Source: Silurus meridionalis (Eukaryota > Chordata > Actinopteri > Siluriformes > Siluridae). From it: a DNA stretch of 64,000 nt. The stretch lies in contig NC_060886.1 in the NCBI RefSeq assembly GCF_014805685.1, positions 24,370,608 through 24,434,607 on the forward strand, in the 5' to 3' direction. The notes under the pieces were generated by a model. It saw nothing but the letters and a program-made list of their open reading frames with translations. It ran no database searches and had not been told where the DNA came from. Of this stretch, positions 1 to 31,800 are shown piece after piece. Every line of letters starts with the position of its first letter. Within the stretch, counting starts at the first letter, position 1. The translations under genes were made by a program, and so were the position numbers.

Positions 1-6
1 GACCAT

Positions 7-615
7 TTGGATGATCCAGAGGAGTCATGGGAGAAAGTCATGTGGTCAGATGAGACCAAAATAGATCTTTTGGGTCATAATTCCACTAAACGTGTTTGGA
101 GGAAAAAGAATAATGAGTACCATCCCAAGAACACCATCCCTACTGTGAAGCATGGGAGTGGTAGCATCATGCTTTGGGGGTGTTTTTCTGCACATGGGAC
201 AGGGCGACTGCACTGTATTAAGGAGAGGATGACCGGGGCCATGTATTGCGAGATTTTGGGGAACAACCTCCTTCCCTCAGTTAGAGCATTGAAGATGGGT
301 CGAGGCTGGGTCTTCCAACATAACAATGACCCGAAGCACACAGCCAGGATAACCAAGGAGTGGCTCTGTAAGAAGCATATCGAGGTTCTGGCATGGCCTA
401 CCCAGTCTCCAGACTTAAACCCAATACAGAATCTTTGGAGGGAGCTCAAACTCCGTGTTTCTTAGCGACAGGCCAGAAACCTGACTGATCTAGAGAAGAT
501 CTGTGTGGAGGAGTGGGCCAAAATCCCTCCTGCAGTGTGTGCAAACCTGGTGAAAAACTACAGGAAACGTTTGACCTCTGTAAATGCAAACAAAGGCTAC
601 TGTACCAAATATTAA
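7..615 (+). pseudogene. Tc1-like transposase relic (C-terminal two thirds)
   Basis: The translation has typical Tc1 DDE blocks: [13 protein letters not shown] (first D), [24 protein letters not shown] (second D) and [15 protein letters not shown] (third acidic region). An in-frame TAG follows LKLRVS at 463-465, and the same frame then continues with [17 protein letters not shown] to a TAA at about 615. The N-terminal HTH part lies outside the window. The internal stop makes this copy inactive. It sits in the last intron visible of pcbp3, in opposite orientation. Confidence 0.9.
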
Positions 616-761
616 CATTGACTTGCTGCTGTGTCATACAAATAAATAGTTACAAAATCATACATTGTGATTTCTGGATTTTATTTTTAGATTATGTCTC
701 TCACAGTGGACATGCACCTACGATGACAATTTCAGACCCCTCCATGATTTCTAAGTGGAAA

Positions 762-1138
<377 letters not shown>

Positions 1139-1141
<3 letters not shown>

Positions 1142-1553
1142 TACAGACAAAAGTTCGGACACACCTTCTCATTCAAAGAGTTTTCTTTATTTTCATGACT
1201 ATGAAAATTGTACAGTCACACTGAAGGCATCAAAACTATGAATTAACACATGTGGAATTATATACATAACAAAAAGTGTGAAACAACTGAAAATATGTCA
1301 TATTGTAGGTTCTTCAAAGTAGCCACCTTTGCTTAGATTACTGCTTTGCATACTCTTGGCATTCTCTTGATGCCTACTTTGAAGAACCTACAATATGACA
1401 TTTTCAGTTCACTTTTTTGTTATGTATATAATTCCATATATAATTCCACGTGTTAATTCATAGTTTTGATGCCTTCAGTGTGACTCTACAATTTTCATAG
1501 TCATGAAAATAAAGAAAACTCTTTGAATGAGAAGGTGTGTCCAAACTTTTGTC

Positions 1554-1557
<4 letters not shown>
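1139..1557. mobile_element. Foldback Tc1-type MITE, about 420 bp
   Basis: The left end (GTACAGACAAAAGTTCGGAC) is repeated in inverted form at the right end (AAACTTTTGTCTGTAC). The two arms run about 170 bp each, through CATAGTTTTGATGCCTTCAG and its complement. The centre (about 1325-1375) retains a piece of unique sequence including TGCTTTGCATACTCTTGGC. It has no coding capacity and is embedded in (TA)n on both sides. Confidence 0.85.
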
Positions 1558-1805
<248 letters not shown>

Positions 1806-2201
1806 ATGCAAGCAAATCTGTTAGAGATACTAAATAACCTGACATGGTTTTGTTTGGAATATCCTTATATTCCCAGTACAAAAGTGGGGGATACATCTTT
1901 GTCTGATTGACTCAATCTGGAATTATGGGAAGCTTGTGCTCATTTCTGAGCACATGTAAACATTCAGTCATTAGTATTCCTTATAATAATCAAATACTTC
2001 TAATCAGAAGATATTTCTTTAATCTCAGCACTAATAAAGTGCAACCGCTACATCCCTGAGCAAGCATTATATATAAGATGAATGTAAGTAAATGCAAACA
2101 ACCAAAGATAATTACACCTGCTACAGCTTTGCTTCCTCAGAGCCCATTTTGAGAATCACTGCTCTATAGGACTTGTGTATTGTGTGTTTGTTTATACTTA
2201 C

Positions 2202-19270
<17,069 letters not shown>

Positions 19271-19303
19271 GGCGGGATTGGAGAAAAAGTTGGTGTATGG
19301 TCA
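19271..19303 (-). other. pcbp3: pcbp3 5' UTR part of coding exon 1 (probable)
   Basis: The nearest AG upstream of the start codon on the minus strand is at 19305-19304 (TTTCCTGTAAAG|TGACC), preceded by a pyrimidine-rich stretch. That would leave 33 bases of UTR before ATG. The choice of acceptor is inference. Confidence 0.5.
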
Positions 19304-20190
19304 CTTTACAGGAAATCCCCAGGAGTAGGAAGAGAGAGATGGAAATGACAGCCAACTAGTCACCTGAAGTGAATAAAAATGGATGCACAAAGATAAGTAA
19401 TATATACCCATAGTAATATATATATATAAGGAATATACCCAACATGTTCTAAAGCCAGCAGTGATGCTATATATGCATATTTTGAACACGAGAGGGAGCA
19501 CTTCTCATCCATGAAATTCAACTCTCGGCTTTCCTGAAATACAGTACATCTTTAAGCCTTGAGGATTATCCAGTACCTCATCTGGCTCTTTACGTCATAT
19601 GGGGTAAAACCCCTTCAACATAAATACCACAGATCATATCATTAAATCTGTAGGATAGAATTCTGTACATGTATATGAGTACACTTCATTCAGTACATAG
19701 AATTAAACAATTGAAGTTTTCATACAGAAACATAATTTACTGCTATCATTCAGAAGTTTGTGCTGTACACTATTCTTTTTTTTTTATATTTTAGGCAGGG
19801 TTGGGTCAGAGGAGTAATTCTATTTGATTTTATTAATTCAAACTGAGTAAAACTAAATTCAATCTGTTTCACATATTTAGAAATAGACCTTGTCACAAAT
19901 TCACTTTTTAGAAAGACCTAATGGACTTTATGGCAAAAGATCTGTTCCAGGGTCCTCAAAGAATAGGAACGGTGGCAACTTGCTGGTTCTGGGATCTAAA
20001 TTGTAGCCCAGAGCTTTAATGGTTAATAGGTGAAATATGCTTTCTTTACTAGAAAATGAAATTATATGAATTACCTTGCACTAGTTCACTGACAGACACA
20101 CTGAGAAAGGTAGAATGAGAATGGATAAAATTAGTTCTCCCCCAATGCTGTCAGGTCCATCTATGCCCCCCTCCCTCCCTCCTTCCCTTC

Positions 20191-20222
<32 letters not shown>

Positions 20223-23200
20223 CTCATATCAAGGCAGTAACTCAGCAGACACTGTGAGATGGACACTTTATGCCAGACACCAGGACAGAAAGTTGAGCAT
20301 GGTGAAAAGACAGGGAGAAAAATAGTCCAAGATATGGTTTAGGGAGTGAATGAGGAAGCCATGATGGAGCAGGATGGCACAGCAGGAGAATTTGTTCGTG
20401 GATGATATTTTCTAAATGTGTATTGTCTCCTGCAACATGTCTGCACGGTATAGCAGAAGAAAGTGAATAAGAGATGTGTGTGTATAAAAATATTTGGTGT
20501 ATGAGAGAGCGAGTGACAGAGATAGGAGACAAAGTATTAGAATAAGATAAAATGACAGATGAAATCTAGAGACAGATGTCCACCAATCACCCTCTAGAAC
20601 TCTGGATTGCATAAAGCCACTAATCCACACTAAAGCCATAATGGGAAAATAAAGCCATGTCATAAAAGATTAGAATTTGCCCTGATGAGCTACCTTCTAT
20701 TATATACCTTCTGTATGTGCTACTAGTTAGACTGGAAAGTAGTGTAATAAACATTCTCACTTCTATTGGATTAGTCTGTTTGTTGAAAAAAATAAATTAC
20801 TTACATAATAGACGTAGTAATAGTTCATAGTAGGGAAAAAATCAAAGACAGTTTAAGAGTATAAGGAGCATTTTTTTCCTGCATAGATTATGAATGCATG
20901 AACAAATTGTATCTATCGCATGTACAATTATGCCGTTACAAAAGTTTATTAGCATAATCAACTTGCTTACATTTGCTCAGAACCATGGTATGATTTGTGT
21001 GACGTGCGATAGCCCTTTTGTAAAAACCCTTATCGCCTAAAACCTGTCACTGTCTTCTCTTCAATAAACACACACACTGAAGAGGGGCTAGTTTTGTTAA
21101 AAAGCTAAATATCATCAGCACACAGCAGTGAAAAAACAAACTGCACAATACAATATAGCATAATTAACTTATGAACAGATGCACCTGTTGTGTCTCTGCT
21201 ATTTTTAACCACGAGCTGTTTGTACTCCATGACTGCAGTCATGTCATTATGGTTTCATTAAATTAGCTTTTGTGCTCGGAGGTGAACTGCTGAATGGTAC
21301 AGGAGCTATTTTAAGAATCCTGAACATAAGGTAATACAAATGTGCAAAAAAGAGAGAGAGAGAGCACACAAGAGTAACAAGCACTTGAGCATGCTCAGAT
21401 TAAAAAATTTTAGTCCCTTGTTTGTATGAGGCTATGGAGAGTCAGTCACTCAGACATAATGCATATCTGAATCAAAAGGCCATTTGTGCTTAGAACCCAT
21501 AGCCAGAATTAAATATTAGTACTATAAATATACTTTTGTATCTAACTGAATCATTGTTAACTTGGCAAATATTTAAATTTGATATAATCCTTATTGATGT
21601 TAAAAGCCCTTTGCTGTATTCCATGTGCTGTAACTGGGTCATGCTTTTCCATAAAGAGCTTCTAGCCCCTTCCACTGAGCTTGCTATCGAATTAATCACG
21701 CTTTATGCTTGGTCAAGCAGAGCACCCCAAAAAAAAAAATGCTCTGCCCTTTTCTGTTGTTTCAAACACAATGCAAATTTATTTCCCTAATTAAATTAGA
21801 AACCCTGTATATCTGTTAACACTTTAATATTAGCTTTCACAAATACACATACTGTCTACTGTATATTAAGGCTTAACTAATATTTACCATGATGAATATT
21901 GGATAATGTTCAAAGATAAATGCACTAATCCTTAATAGATCAGGTAATAACTTTTATATATTATAGTATACACTATTTTCATCACAAGTATTACAAGTAT
22001 ACATAAAATACAGTAAAATATTAATTATATTCTGTATGGAAAAGCTAATAATGATAATTGTAAACATCTCATTCTGCTAATTAATAAAAATTCCTGTTAT
22101 GAGGGACATGTTTGGACTTTTCAGTTATTGTTTATTCATCATTATTTAAACATTAATTTCATAATGCATTTAATTTAAGTTTAAGGGGTGTTATGCTACA
22201 CATGAATTATTTTTTTTTACTTTCAAAGTCAGGTTCATGATTCCGTGTGCCCACTTACTCTTTATGGTGAATCAATAGAGGTTACTGGGGACATAATTTC
22301 CATTAACCATTTGCTAGCACACTATCGTACGTATCGTAGCATACAGGACTTTCCACGCAATCTTTACATTCTGGTGTAAGGGAGCACTTTGCCTCCAAAT
22401 AATGTTGCAAGTGATGATTGAAAAAAGTGTGTAAATTCCGTGTACCGCACACTGGCACTAATCCTACAAACATTATCCACACTTGACCATTCTGTGCTGG
22501 TATATGCAGATAAATGAATCATGAAGCAAAACATGTGCATGAGCAGGGCCAGCTCTTTCAAACAAAAATATTGCTGTGAAAGTAATTGACAAGAGGAATG
22601 GGGAAAGCCCTGTGCTTCAAGCATGCCCCCTTGAGAATTCTGTCCATCCAGGAAATTTTAGTTTTGTTTGCTATATAGAAAGTGTATTTTATCGAGCCAT
22701 TATTGTATCATATTATATTGCATTTGAATTTTGTTTATTATTGCCTTAAAAGCATTTGGCAGACATCCAAATTCAAAGTGACTAAATCCTAAGATACAAA
22801 GATAGCGAGGATTCAAACTTTAGCTGGTCACACTAAACTATAACTGTGAGCACTATGGCACTATGCAGCACCACCACTTTAAATAACATTATCTCTGGTG
22901 CATAGTTTGCATTAAGCTGACTACTGGTGCTTTGATCCCTAGACTGCATTACCTGTATTAACTGTAATACCCACCTTTAAACTTGCTCAAGTAAAAAACC
23001 TAGCACAAGCATCCTAGCTCACTGTTGTCTGCAAGAGTTGATGTGATTCAGCACTGTTTCTGTATAAAAGGTCCATCAATAGATTATACTTCACTAGATG
23101 TGCATTAGCAGGCAATCATTGTATTAAAAGCTACTGGAGAGGAATTTGAAGGAATTGCTGAGTTACTTCCTGGCAATCGTAGCTCCTATTTAAGTTCCCT

Positions 23201-26200
23201 CACGCAAGATTAGAGAGCAGAACACTTTCCTTGGACATGAAGTTAAGATAAAATTGGACATCAAATCAAATATAAATTATATTAAAGATTGCAGTCAGAA
23301 TTATTTGTCTGACTGCCACATATTCTTAATGCAGTGGTATAGTTTTGATCTATCACCACAATTATCTACTTAGTGTGTAAAATGGTCAGTTTATTGTCAC
23401 AATCTCTTTTCAAGAAATATGGATTAATAATCTGAGTAATTTATTTATTCAGTAATAATAATGGAATATACATAATCACTGTATTTAGTTTTCCCCTTTA
23501 CATGTCTGACGTATGCTTAGTTCTGTTTTACTGAAAACTAAGAACAAAGCCATCAAGAAGGTTACAAGCTAATTTTTGTAAAATTTTTTGCAAGACCAGA
23601 AAAGTCTAGTTAGTTCAGAAAATAAAATTATATAAATTAATATATATCTATTCACTATTCTTTACCTCTATTTGGAAATCATTTTGTAAAAACTTGTTTG
23701 ATTTTAATAACTTGGAAAACGCAACCTAAAGGGAGGAGGACGAATGTCATGGCTGAGCTGCATTACTGGGAGATTTATAGCATGCAGTGTGAGTGCACTT
23801 GTATTTTGGCCAAAACCATTTTCTGACAACTATTGGTAAAATAACTTCAATATACATACTATGTATTCTATGGTGTAATTGCTGGGAAAATTATGAACTA
23901 TAACCTGTAGTACAGTGCTAAATAAAGCTTAATCACATGAAATTCAGAAACTGATTTAAATGAAAACTGTTTCAACCAATTATTTAAATCACATTTTAAA
24001 TACTAAATTCATATTACTATTGTGTAATCTGAGGGAAATGTAAATAATAAAGAAAATTACTGAGTTTTAAAGGATGGACTGCATTTTAGAGCTAGACAGA
24101 GCAATAAAGAGAGCGACTGTAAGGGAGAGCAGTGGGTGCAACCCTTTTTCTGGGCTCTGGAGACCTGGCAAAGGCGAAAGAGAAGAGAGAGGAGGACTAG
24201 AGCTAGAGGGGAGATGGCAGAGTGGCCTGTGCAAATCGGCAGCCATGATTTATTGTATTAAACACATCACTAGGCCTGTCAGTGTGTCAAGGGCCTGAGC
24301 ATAACGTGACATGGCAGTGTTTATTGGAGACACTACGGCTTATACTATATTTCAGGGCAAATTACTGCCAGGGGCAACACATCTTTGTTTTTTATGCTTC
24401 TCAACTGCAGTTTCGGTCTAGAACAGGCAGCACAAAAGAAAAAAAAAAAAACACCAAAGGACTGAAAGGAATAAAAGTTCAAATGAATAAATAGATAAAT
24501 CTATGTCTGCATTTTTTTAAATAACATATTTTCACAATAGATAATAATATTAATTTAACTATAGATGAGTCACAATACTGAAATATTTATACACACAGCA
24601 GCATAATACAATAATGAATCAGACAGTCTCTTACACACAGCTGAGAATCAGTCACTTGAATTATGCTTTTGCAGAACACAATGTATGAAATGACGAATTA
24701 TGCCACTTATTCTTTCTGCTCTCATTATGTTATGAAACTTGGTGAGGAGTGAAAAAAGAACTAATAACAAAAAAGAAAACTAGAAAGCAGCCTCTAATCA
24801 GTTCGCATCTTTGACTGGGTGATTATCTGACCTTGCCCAGCTGAGAGCTCTGCAGTCATCCCACAAAAAAATGATTAAATGATAAATAAAGTACTATGCT
24901 CTGAAAATAGCACCTACTTACAGTATTGTTTTTCCTTTACATGCAAGGCTACATTTAGAACAAATCCACAATACAAAACAAGGACACAGTTTGGGTCTAT
25001 GCTAATCATTATCCTTTTATCGATATGTCAATAAAGTGAGTGTTAAATTTGATACTTATAGAATGGCCCAAACAATACTCACTGTGCATGCATTTTGTCC
25101 TATGAAACAAGGTTATCTTGAAATTTACTGTCTGTGCGGAAATCCTTCATCTTAATATGTCATATTCTAAGCCATCCAGAGACTCAGACATGGACACTTT
25201 ACAATTTTGGATGCTTTTTGGGTTTTCTTTTTAGTGAAACTCATGCTTCTGTGTAAACCCCTAGATCAGAGTATTTGCTATGAAACAATAAAAGTCTCTA
25301 CTTTACTTAGGAATGATACTGGTTCTGGTTATCTGCAGATTTCCTGATTAGCCACACAAATTTGACTTATTTTAGTGTAAAGAGTAAAATAAATGTATAA
25401 TAAAAAGTAAAAGAATAAGAATAATAAGCGATCACATATTTAGACTGTGCTGCAGTCTATCATTATTCTTGGGTACATGCATGTATGTGAGTGTGAGATG
25501 CCTTGTGGTTAGCTAGCTGTTATGGAAGAGGGGTAGCGGTATGATCATAGATGCTCATATCTAACGACTTTAGATAAGGGCTTTTGGTGCACCGCTCATG
25601 TCAGCATGGGCACCGTTCTTCACCCTCATTTCCACTCCTCCAATCCAGCCCCTCCCTAACCCTTGCCTTTTCTCAGACGACCGCCTCTAAAGCTGTCAGC
25701 ACATATCAGTCGCCCTCGCCCAAATCTCACCCCGAATAATAATCACACATCCAGCCACACATATCCACTAAATAAGCACATCATATAACAAGTTCTAAAA
25801 TTCTCTAGTAAAGAAACGGTGGTGAGAGCCAAATAGCAAAGAACACAATTTTAGTTCATAGTCACAAAAACACTGATTACAGTTAGCATCATCATCATCG
25901 TCGTCATCATCATCGACATCTTTCATGCGATGTTGCCCTCAGGAATTCATAACGCCTTCTTGGTCAAAACTATATCAAGAAAACAATTGTTGCAAGCTCT
26001 TAACTGACAAAGGAAAAGTGCAGACATTGTGTCAGAATCGACTGTGGGCGACCATTTTGGAATTGCGAGAAATACACCAAGCACATCTGCAGCTGGCTAC
26101 TGCACTAAATCCCGTTCTTAAATCTATACGTAAACTGATGTAGGTTCATCAGTAAAGTTTAAATCTCATAAAAAATGACAGACAACAATCAAACTTCAAA

Positions 26201-26399
26201 AATAAATGGCATTTATAATATTGTACAATGGTAAAGCCATAGAAGAGGTTTCTACAGAATTTATAATAATATCAATTTTAGGCAAAAAAAAGTTTGTCTG
26301 ATTCAATGACCATGACAATAATTGAAGCAGATGTTATAGAAAACTGTACTGTGCCTTTGATAAGCAAGAGATTTTTTTTATCCTTTACTGAGCCTGAAA

Positions 26400-26400
<1 letters not shown>
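19304..26400. other. pcbp3 5' intron, proximal part, few recognisable elements
   Basis: AT-rich sequence with no convincing exon. A CT tract fills 20191-20215. A decayed short interspersed repeat (GCATTTGGCAGAC..., then GAGGATTCAAACTTTAGCTG) is at about 22735-22870. 24070-24420 and 25560-25780 are GC-richer and less repetitive than their surroundings. Open frames here are short and match nothing I know. Confidence 0.55.
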
Positions 26401-26402
<2 letters not shown>

Positions 26403-26477
<75 letters not shown>

Positions 26478-26530
26478 TATATTATATATATCATATATAT
26501 AATAAATTATATATGATATATATAATATAA
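26403..26530. repeat. (TA)n array with degenerate tail
   Basis: Pure TA to 26470, followed by imperfect ATATATT/ATCATATAT units to about 26530. Confidence 0.93.
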
Positions 26531-28782
26531 ACAAAAATTGCTGCATTCTGCATTACCACATCTTAAAAGCTAGCGGCATAACCAAGCATTCATGTTCTAA
26601 TGACGTTATTCACCAATCGCTGACCACAGGACATCCACTGGGTCCTTTCACAAGCTCAAGACCGACAATAAGTTGATTATAAATCTGGTATAATCAGTAA
26701 TCATAAGTCAATAAAAATTAAACAGGGGCACCATGCTAACACAGGAAAAAGCTTTGAGAGGATTGATCCTACTCTACTCGATCTTTACCTCTTTGCCATT
26801 CATTTTGGTTTTAGAGCTTCTCTATTCATCAAGAGACAAGTATAAGTATGAGTATGATATAACTATTGAATAAAAGAAAAATTTCTACCATTAAAAATGT
26901 TCAGATAATTACAAGTTACTTAAGAAAACAATTAAAAGTAATCTTTAACAAGAAGTCATATTACCTTTGTGCAGCTCCTATGGGAATGCTACAAATTAGG
27001 ACGACTGGAAAAGACTGAAATTATTAAAATAATCTCACAAAGAAAGGATTTCTCCACTGTCCTTTCTTGCTCAGAGCTCTGACAGAAGTTCGGAGTTTGA
27101 TTGGCCCACATCTGAGGTCACGTGGGCGAGGCTCTGGACACGTGACCTTTGTGGCAAAAGTGAGGCATAAAAAAATCCCTGCATCAAAATGTCGCCGTTG
27201 TTTGTGCTACGGTTTCGGATTGAGGTTAATTCTTGGTGTAGAAGATGAGCAGTGGTCTCTGTGTGCCAATCGAGCACCCCCAGGGGTATTCATGGCGAAA
27301 TAGAAGGGTGACATTAGTGATAGTGATTTGGATTCTTTTGCGGATCAATACATCTATGTTTAAGGCTGTTTTTTTATTTAAATCAGTACATTCACTTCTA
27401 TTGTTACATTTATTCATTCAAATAGAAATATATGTTTGTGACAGTTAGACATCAACCAGACCATCGTTTTAACACACCCAACCACCCAACATGTCCTCAT
27501 TTTTCCAGGCAAAGGACCTTAGGCCTGGATTATAAAATAAAACATGACTAAAGGACTTATTGTTGTAACCTGGCTCTCCTGATGCCTACCATGGTGTCTG
27601 ATCTGCATCATAAACTCTCTACCCCATTTAATCTCATGGCATGTGGGATTGCAAGCAGCCATCACAGACTCGGGCGGGATTATAAACCCCACAGACTAAT
27701 CCACTTCAGCTGGACAGTAAAATGTGAATTAATCAACAACAGATAAGCTGCATTGCTTTTACCAAAATGGGATTGGATGAAATTACAAAAGTGGTGATGA
27801 TGGCATGATTAAACCATGATGAAGGTATCAAAAAATCCCCCACAAACACACCTCAATGTAACTTCTTTAAACCACTATTTTAATGCAATGCCCACAACAT
27901 CTCACATCTCCTGTAAAACATATAGGGGCTGCGGTCTAAAATATTTTGCCCTTGGGATGTCAATTCAAATGGAATATTACAGCAGTGAATTAAATGAGGA
28001 TGCAGCAGCCAAGGCTTCTTGTTCATTCAAACAAAATTAGGGTCATGAGCAATTTGTTTCCCCCATACAAACACACATGCACATATGGGCCTGTACAAAA
28101 GGACACAACTAGATGCAAATTTAACCAAACAACAAAACTAAAGGTTTTTCTATTGTACAGTGGATTTTGCAGAAAAACAACTGAGCTCTGTAATGACACT
28201 CATAAAAAATAACACAATGTATTATAGTATAATTACATTTAATGTTGGGGAATATCTGTATCTCGCAATTGGTCCCTTACTAGCCTCTTTTTTGCCTCTC
28301 TGCTAAACTAGAATGATAATTCAAGACCAAATAATGCAGCTGGTCAGGATACTCGGAAATTGCTAAGCAAAAAGCCTGTTTTTTTCTAAACACTACCATG
28401 TCTAAAAATCACAAAGCACTGACACCGGAGACTCCTTCATTAAATGTTCCATGCATGTTGAACAGCACCAAATCATCAGTTATACACTATGCTTTGTAGT
28501 TAATATAAAAAGAATAAGACTAGAACTAGCAAATTATTGTAAATTCTGAATAGATTTTTAGACAACATTACTTTCAAAGCTGCTACGCTTTTAAAATTTT
28601 TAAATTAAATATATAAATACAATTCTGAGCTATCAGATTTAATAGTATATAAAATGGATATATGAAGCTATAAGCGATGGCTTAAACACTTTTAAATTGC
28701 AATGAAGGTGCAAAAAATTATGAAAAGCGCAATGTAATTTATATCAATAAACTGTAATTGAATCTGTCCTTCATTGCTCTTA
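26531..28782. other. AT-rich intron around the promoter-like block
   Basis: Apart from the 27.1 kb block I see no exon, RNA gene or transposon with confidence. The open frames at 27245-27448 and 27816-28212 have no recognisable domain. Confidence 0.5.
27095..27200 (+). promoter_or_regulatory. Promoter-like block with paired E-boxes
   Basis: GGTCACGTG (27116-27124) and CACGTGACC (27139-27147) form a 9-base inverted pair with a 14-base spacer. Each holds the CACGTG core of USF, MITF/TFE and MYC-type factors. ATTGG (an inverted CCAAT box) lies just upstream at 27100-27104, and GGCATAAAAAAATCCC at about 27164-27179 is TATA-like. No gene that I recognise starts downstream. An alternative pcbp3 promoter would need the minus strand. 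Confidence 0.35.
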
Positions 28783-28872
28783 CCAGAAGTAGGGAAAGTT
28801 CCTGAGGTTGATTTAGGACCAAAGGTGGAAGAGAGTGGGCACAATGAGGGATGGGAGTGATATCCTGGCCCT
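28783..28872 (-). other. Weak candidate exon (minus strand)
   Basis: TTGCTTATAG|GGCC...CCCTACTTCTG|GTAAGAG gives a 90-base block with a strong donor and a poor acceptor. It is open in the frame GPGYHSHPSLCPL.... It lies on the pcbp3 strand between the putative UTR exon and coding exon 1. It may be chance. Confidence 0.2.
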
Positions 28873-31800
28873 ATAAGCAAACTGCCCTATCGCCTCCAGC
28901 AAGGACACAAATCAGTCAACTTGCATGGCGTGGGATATGATTGGCCAGTGGGTTGTTCAGGCACAGCATTAGCTTCATCGTCTACACATCAAATGAGCAA
29001 GCTAATCGGCCCTGACGAGCGTGAAGGACGGAGCGATCGGTGTGATCAAAGAGACAAGAGGTGCGAGTTAGCTGTTAGACAACAGATATAATTTTACAAG
29101 AACTGATGGTATGGTTCCAATGTCCTTAAGAGATGGGACCACCTACTCATACATGTGTTTTTCTCCAGGTTGGCACTCATGATTCGCCTTTTAGCTGTGT
29201 AAAGCACTACCATCATCGATTGATTGAATAAGCCTCAGTGTCAAATTGAGCTGTGAACCTGCAGGCTGTAATCGAGCAGCTCATTATTGGGTTTGAACAT
29301 GGCCATGCCTCGACTGGCTTGGGTCTCCAGACTCCGAGAGCAGTGATGGGCCTGATAAAATCTATACATCACTTACTGCTGATGAAGTGTGTGAGAGCCT
29401 GCTACAGAGACTAACCATACATTCAGTATTTCAGAATATTTGAACATATTTTAATGTTCACCTAAGTGACGATGTGTTTCCAATGTGTTAAGTCACATCC
29501 CTGTACCAGTCTTTCATTCTTTCAAAGATAAAAAGTGAGGATGATGCTTGGGACAAATTACTCTGGAAGCTTGCTTAGAGGGAGTTTGCATGTAAGAGTA
29601 CATAAACAGGGTTAGGTTGGAGAATTCTTATGCTCTAAGGTTGTGCTAGCTTAAAAGGATATTTGATTCTATAAGCTTTTATGCCCTCTATCCACATCCA
29701 ACCCAGATGCAACTAGCTAATGGAAAATTTCGCCTGACCCTCCACACGGACACATTCAATGCTTTTAATACTGAGAATGCTTGCAGCTAAAACCAATAAA
29801 CAATGAGCTTGAAATAGAAAGGGAGAACTTCACACTTTCAGAAAAAATAGCACTCAACTGCACCATTCATTGTTGTTTGTGTGGTACAACCTAGAGTGCA
29901 CCTTTTGTAACTTTTGAATGCATCTTTAATTTATCCACCCTGTAGTTAACATCAGGTTTTACAATGTATTGCTTCAAAATTTCTGAATATTTTGCTATAA
30001 AGACCTGGGATAAATTATGTTCTTTAGCTGAGATCCAAGACATATTGGAATAAGAAAACTGCACTGCAAGGAACACGATTAGCTCTGCAAAACTTTTGTT
30101 AAATACTATAAAATACTATTACTATTAAATGGTTAAAACATACATTTGTGCTGAAATTTATGATAAAAACAACAAATCAGTTATGAAAATTATTATCAAA
30201 AATGGCCAAAAATTTCTACAGTACAAAGCTTATAGTACATAGATTTAAAATTTACAAAACACAGATTATACAAAAAGGTCCGCTTGTGAGTATCACTTCA
30301 GCAATTTTCAAGGAAAACTTTAGTTTAGTAAATTTTTCTTACTGAATGTGTAACACAAATACACAAAAAACCCACCAAGCTGCCACTGCTAAACCCTAGA
30401 ATAAGGCCCTAGACTGTTAAATCAACTCAAACCCTTAGTTGTATAAATGAGAGAATTTAACATCTGCCTAATGCAATAAATGTAAATGTAATCCAGGAAT
30501 AGTGCTGTTGTAGAAAAACTTGCATCTTTTTTGATAAATTCTTTTTATCATCTGCAGGATGCAGTGATAGTCCTGTTATAGCACTGTGTAAAGTTATACT
30601 GCATATCAAGTTCAGAGATTTTCCCCCACCATAATACTTTTCTGTGACAACAGATATTACAGGTTTAAATTACAGATTGAGTTTATAAAAATGTAAATAT
30701 TTGCTGCTGTGTTATATCCCGTAGTCATGCACATGTAGGACTGACAAGCGATACAAGTCTATGCCGCCTTTCTTCCCCCTTTATAATGCAGCAGACTGGA
30801 CAGTACACAGAATGCACAGATCTTTATGTTAAATATTTAAATTCCAAACACTTGATTCAGGTCTGGTTTGAAAAACTTCAAGTGTGAGCAAGCACGAGCT
30901 GGTATTAAGAGTTTAAATTACTTTGCAAATGTAGCTGTGAACTGGAGTTCAAAGGATCTGGTCAACACACACTCACACACACACACACACAAAAGCAAAC
31001 GAAGCCCTCGTATTGAAGTGTAACCAACTAAATATTTCTAGGCTGTGCATGAATGCACCTGGGTTTTCTTTGATGCTGCATTCCAAGATATTTCTGCCCA
31101 AGATTATAATCTTCATGAACTTCCTCTGGGGTGCAGAGGATCCTAGATTATTTATTAAAGAAACTGTGTTATATTGTACTTATTTCCCTGCTACCTACAC
31201 CATAATAAACTGTTTTTTGATTTACACCTTGATATCTTGGCATGACCTTAGTTTGAGCATTGTTTATTCCAGAAACAGGATAAGAAACCGTAACATGTAG
31301 AACACACTTTGGTGTTTGTAAATGAGCTATTGAAGATAAGCTCCTAGACATAGTTGGATGCATGAGTGTTTTGATCCTAGTTTCTTATCTTTTTTATTTT
31401 TTTTAAAGCTGAGGGGTGTGAAGTGAATGGAAATCATTATCAACTCTCAAAATCTAAGCAGCATATCATTCTCTGGCGTTAAAGAAGCATTTTAATGCAA
31501 CCATTAGCATTATGTCTACAGAGAAAGACACCTGCATGTAATTTTACCTCTTTTAGCCTAAGAGACTAAAACACTTATCATGCCAGTGAGAATAGTTCAG
31601 TGATTACCAGTGTGAAATGAGAGCAGTAACAAAAAGGAAAGTGTTATACGAAAGAAATTACTAGGAGAGAGATTCATCCTAAACCTAATAGCCCAAGCTT
31701 TAACAAACTCATACTCTGCCACTTGTGGTCACTGACAGGCTATTCTACTTTTACTGGGAATTTCATAATGAAAGTTTACAGTGAAATAGTTTCACAAATT

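Noticed and set aside
75..449. 124-codon minus-strand frame
   Set aside because: Shadow of the Tc1 transposase on the plus strand.
1139..1557. Hairpin as a microRNA precursor
   Set aside because: The arms are about 170 bp with transposon ends and TA flanks; a foldback MITE explains it.
24074..24494. Two small open frames (74 and 70 codons)
   Set aside because: No recognisable domain, no splice context and low complexity at the end; better viewed as non-coding.
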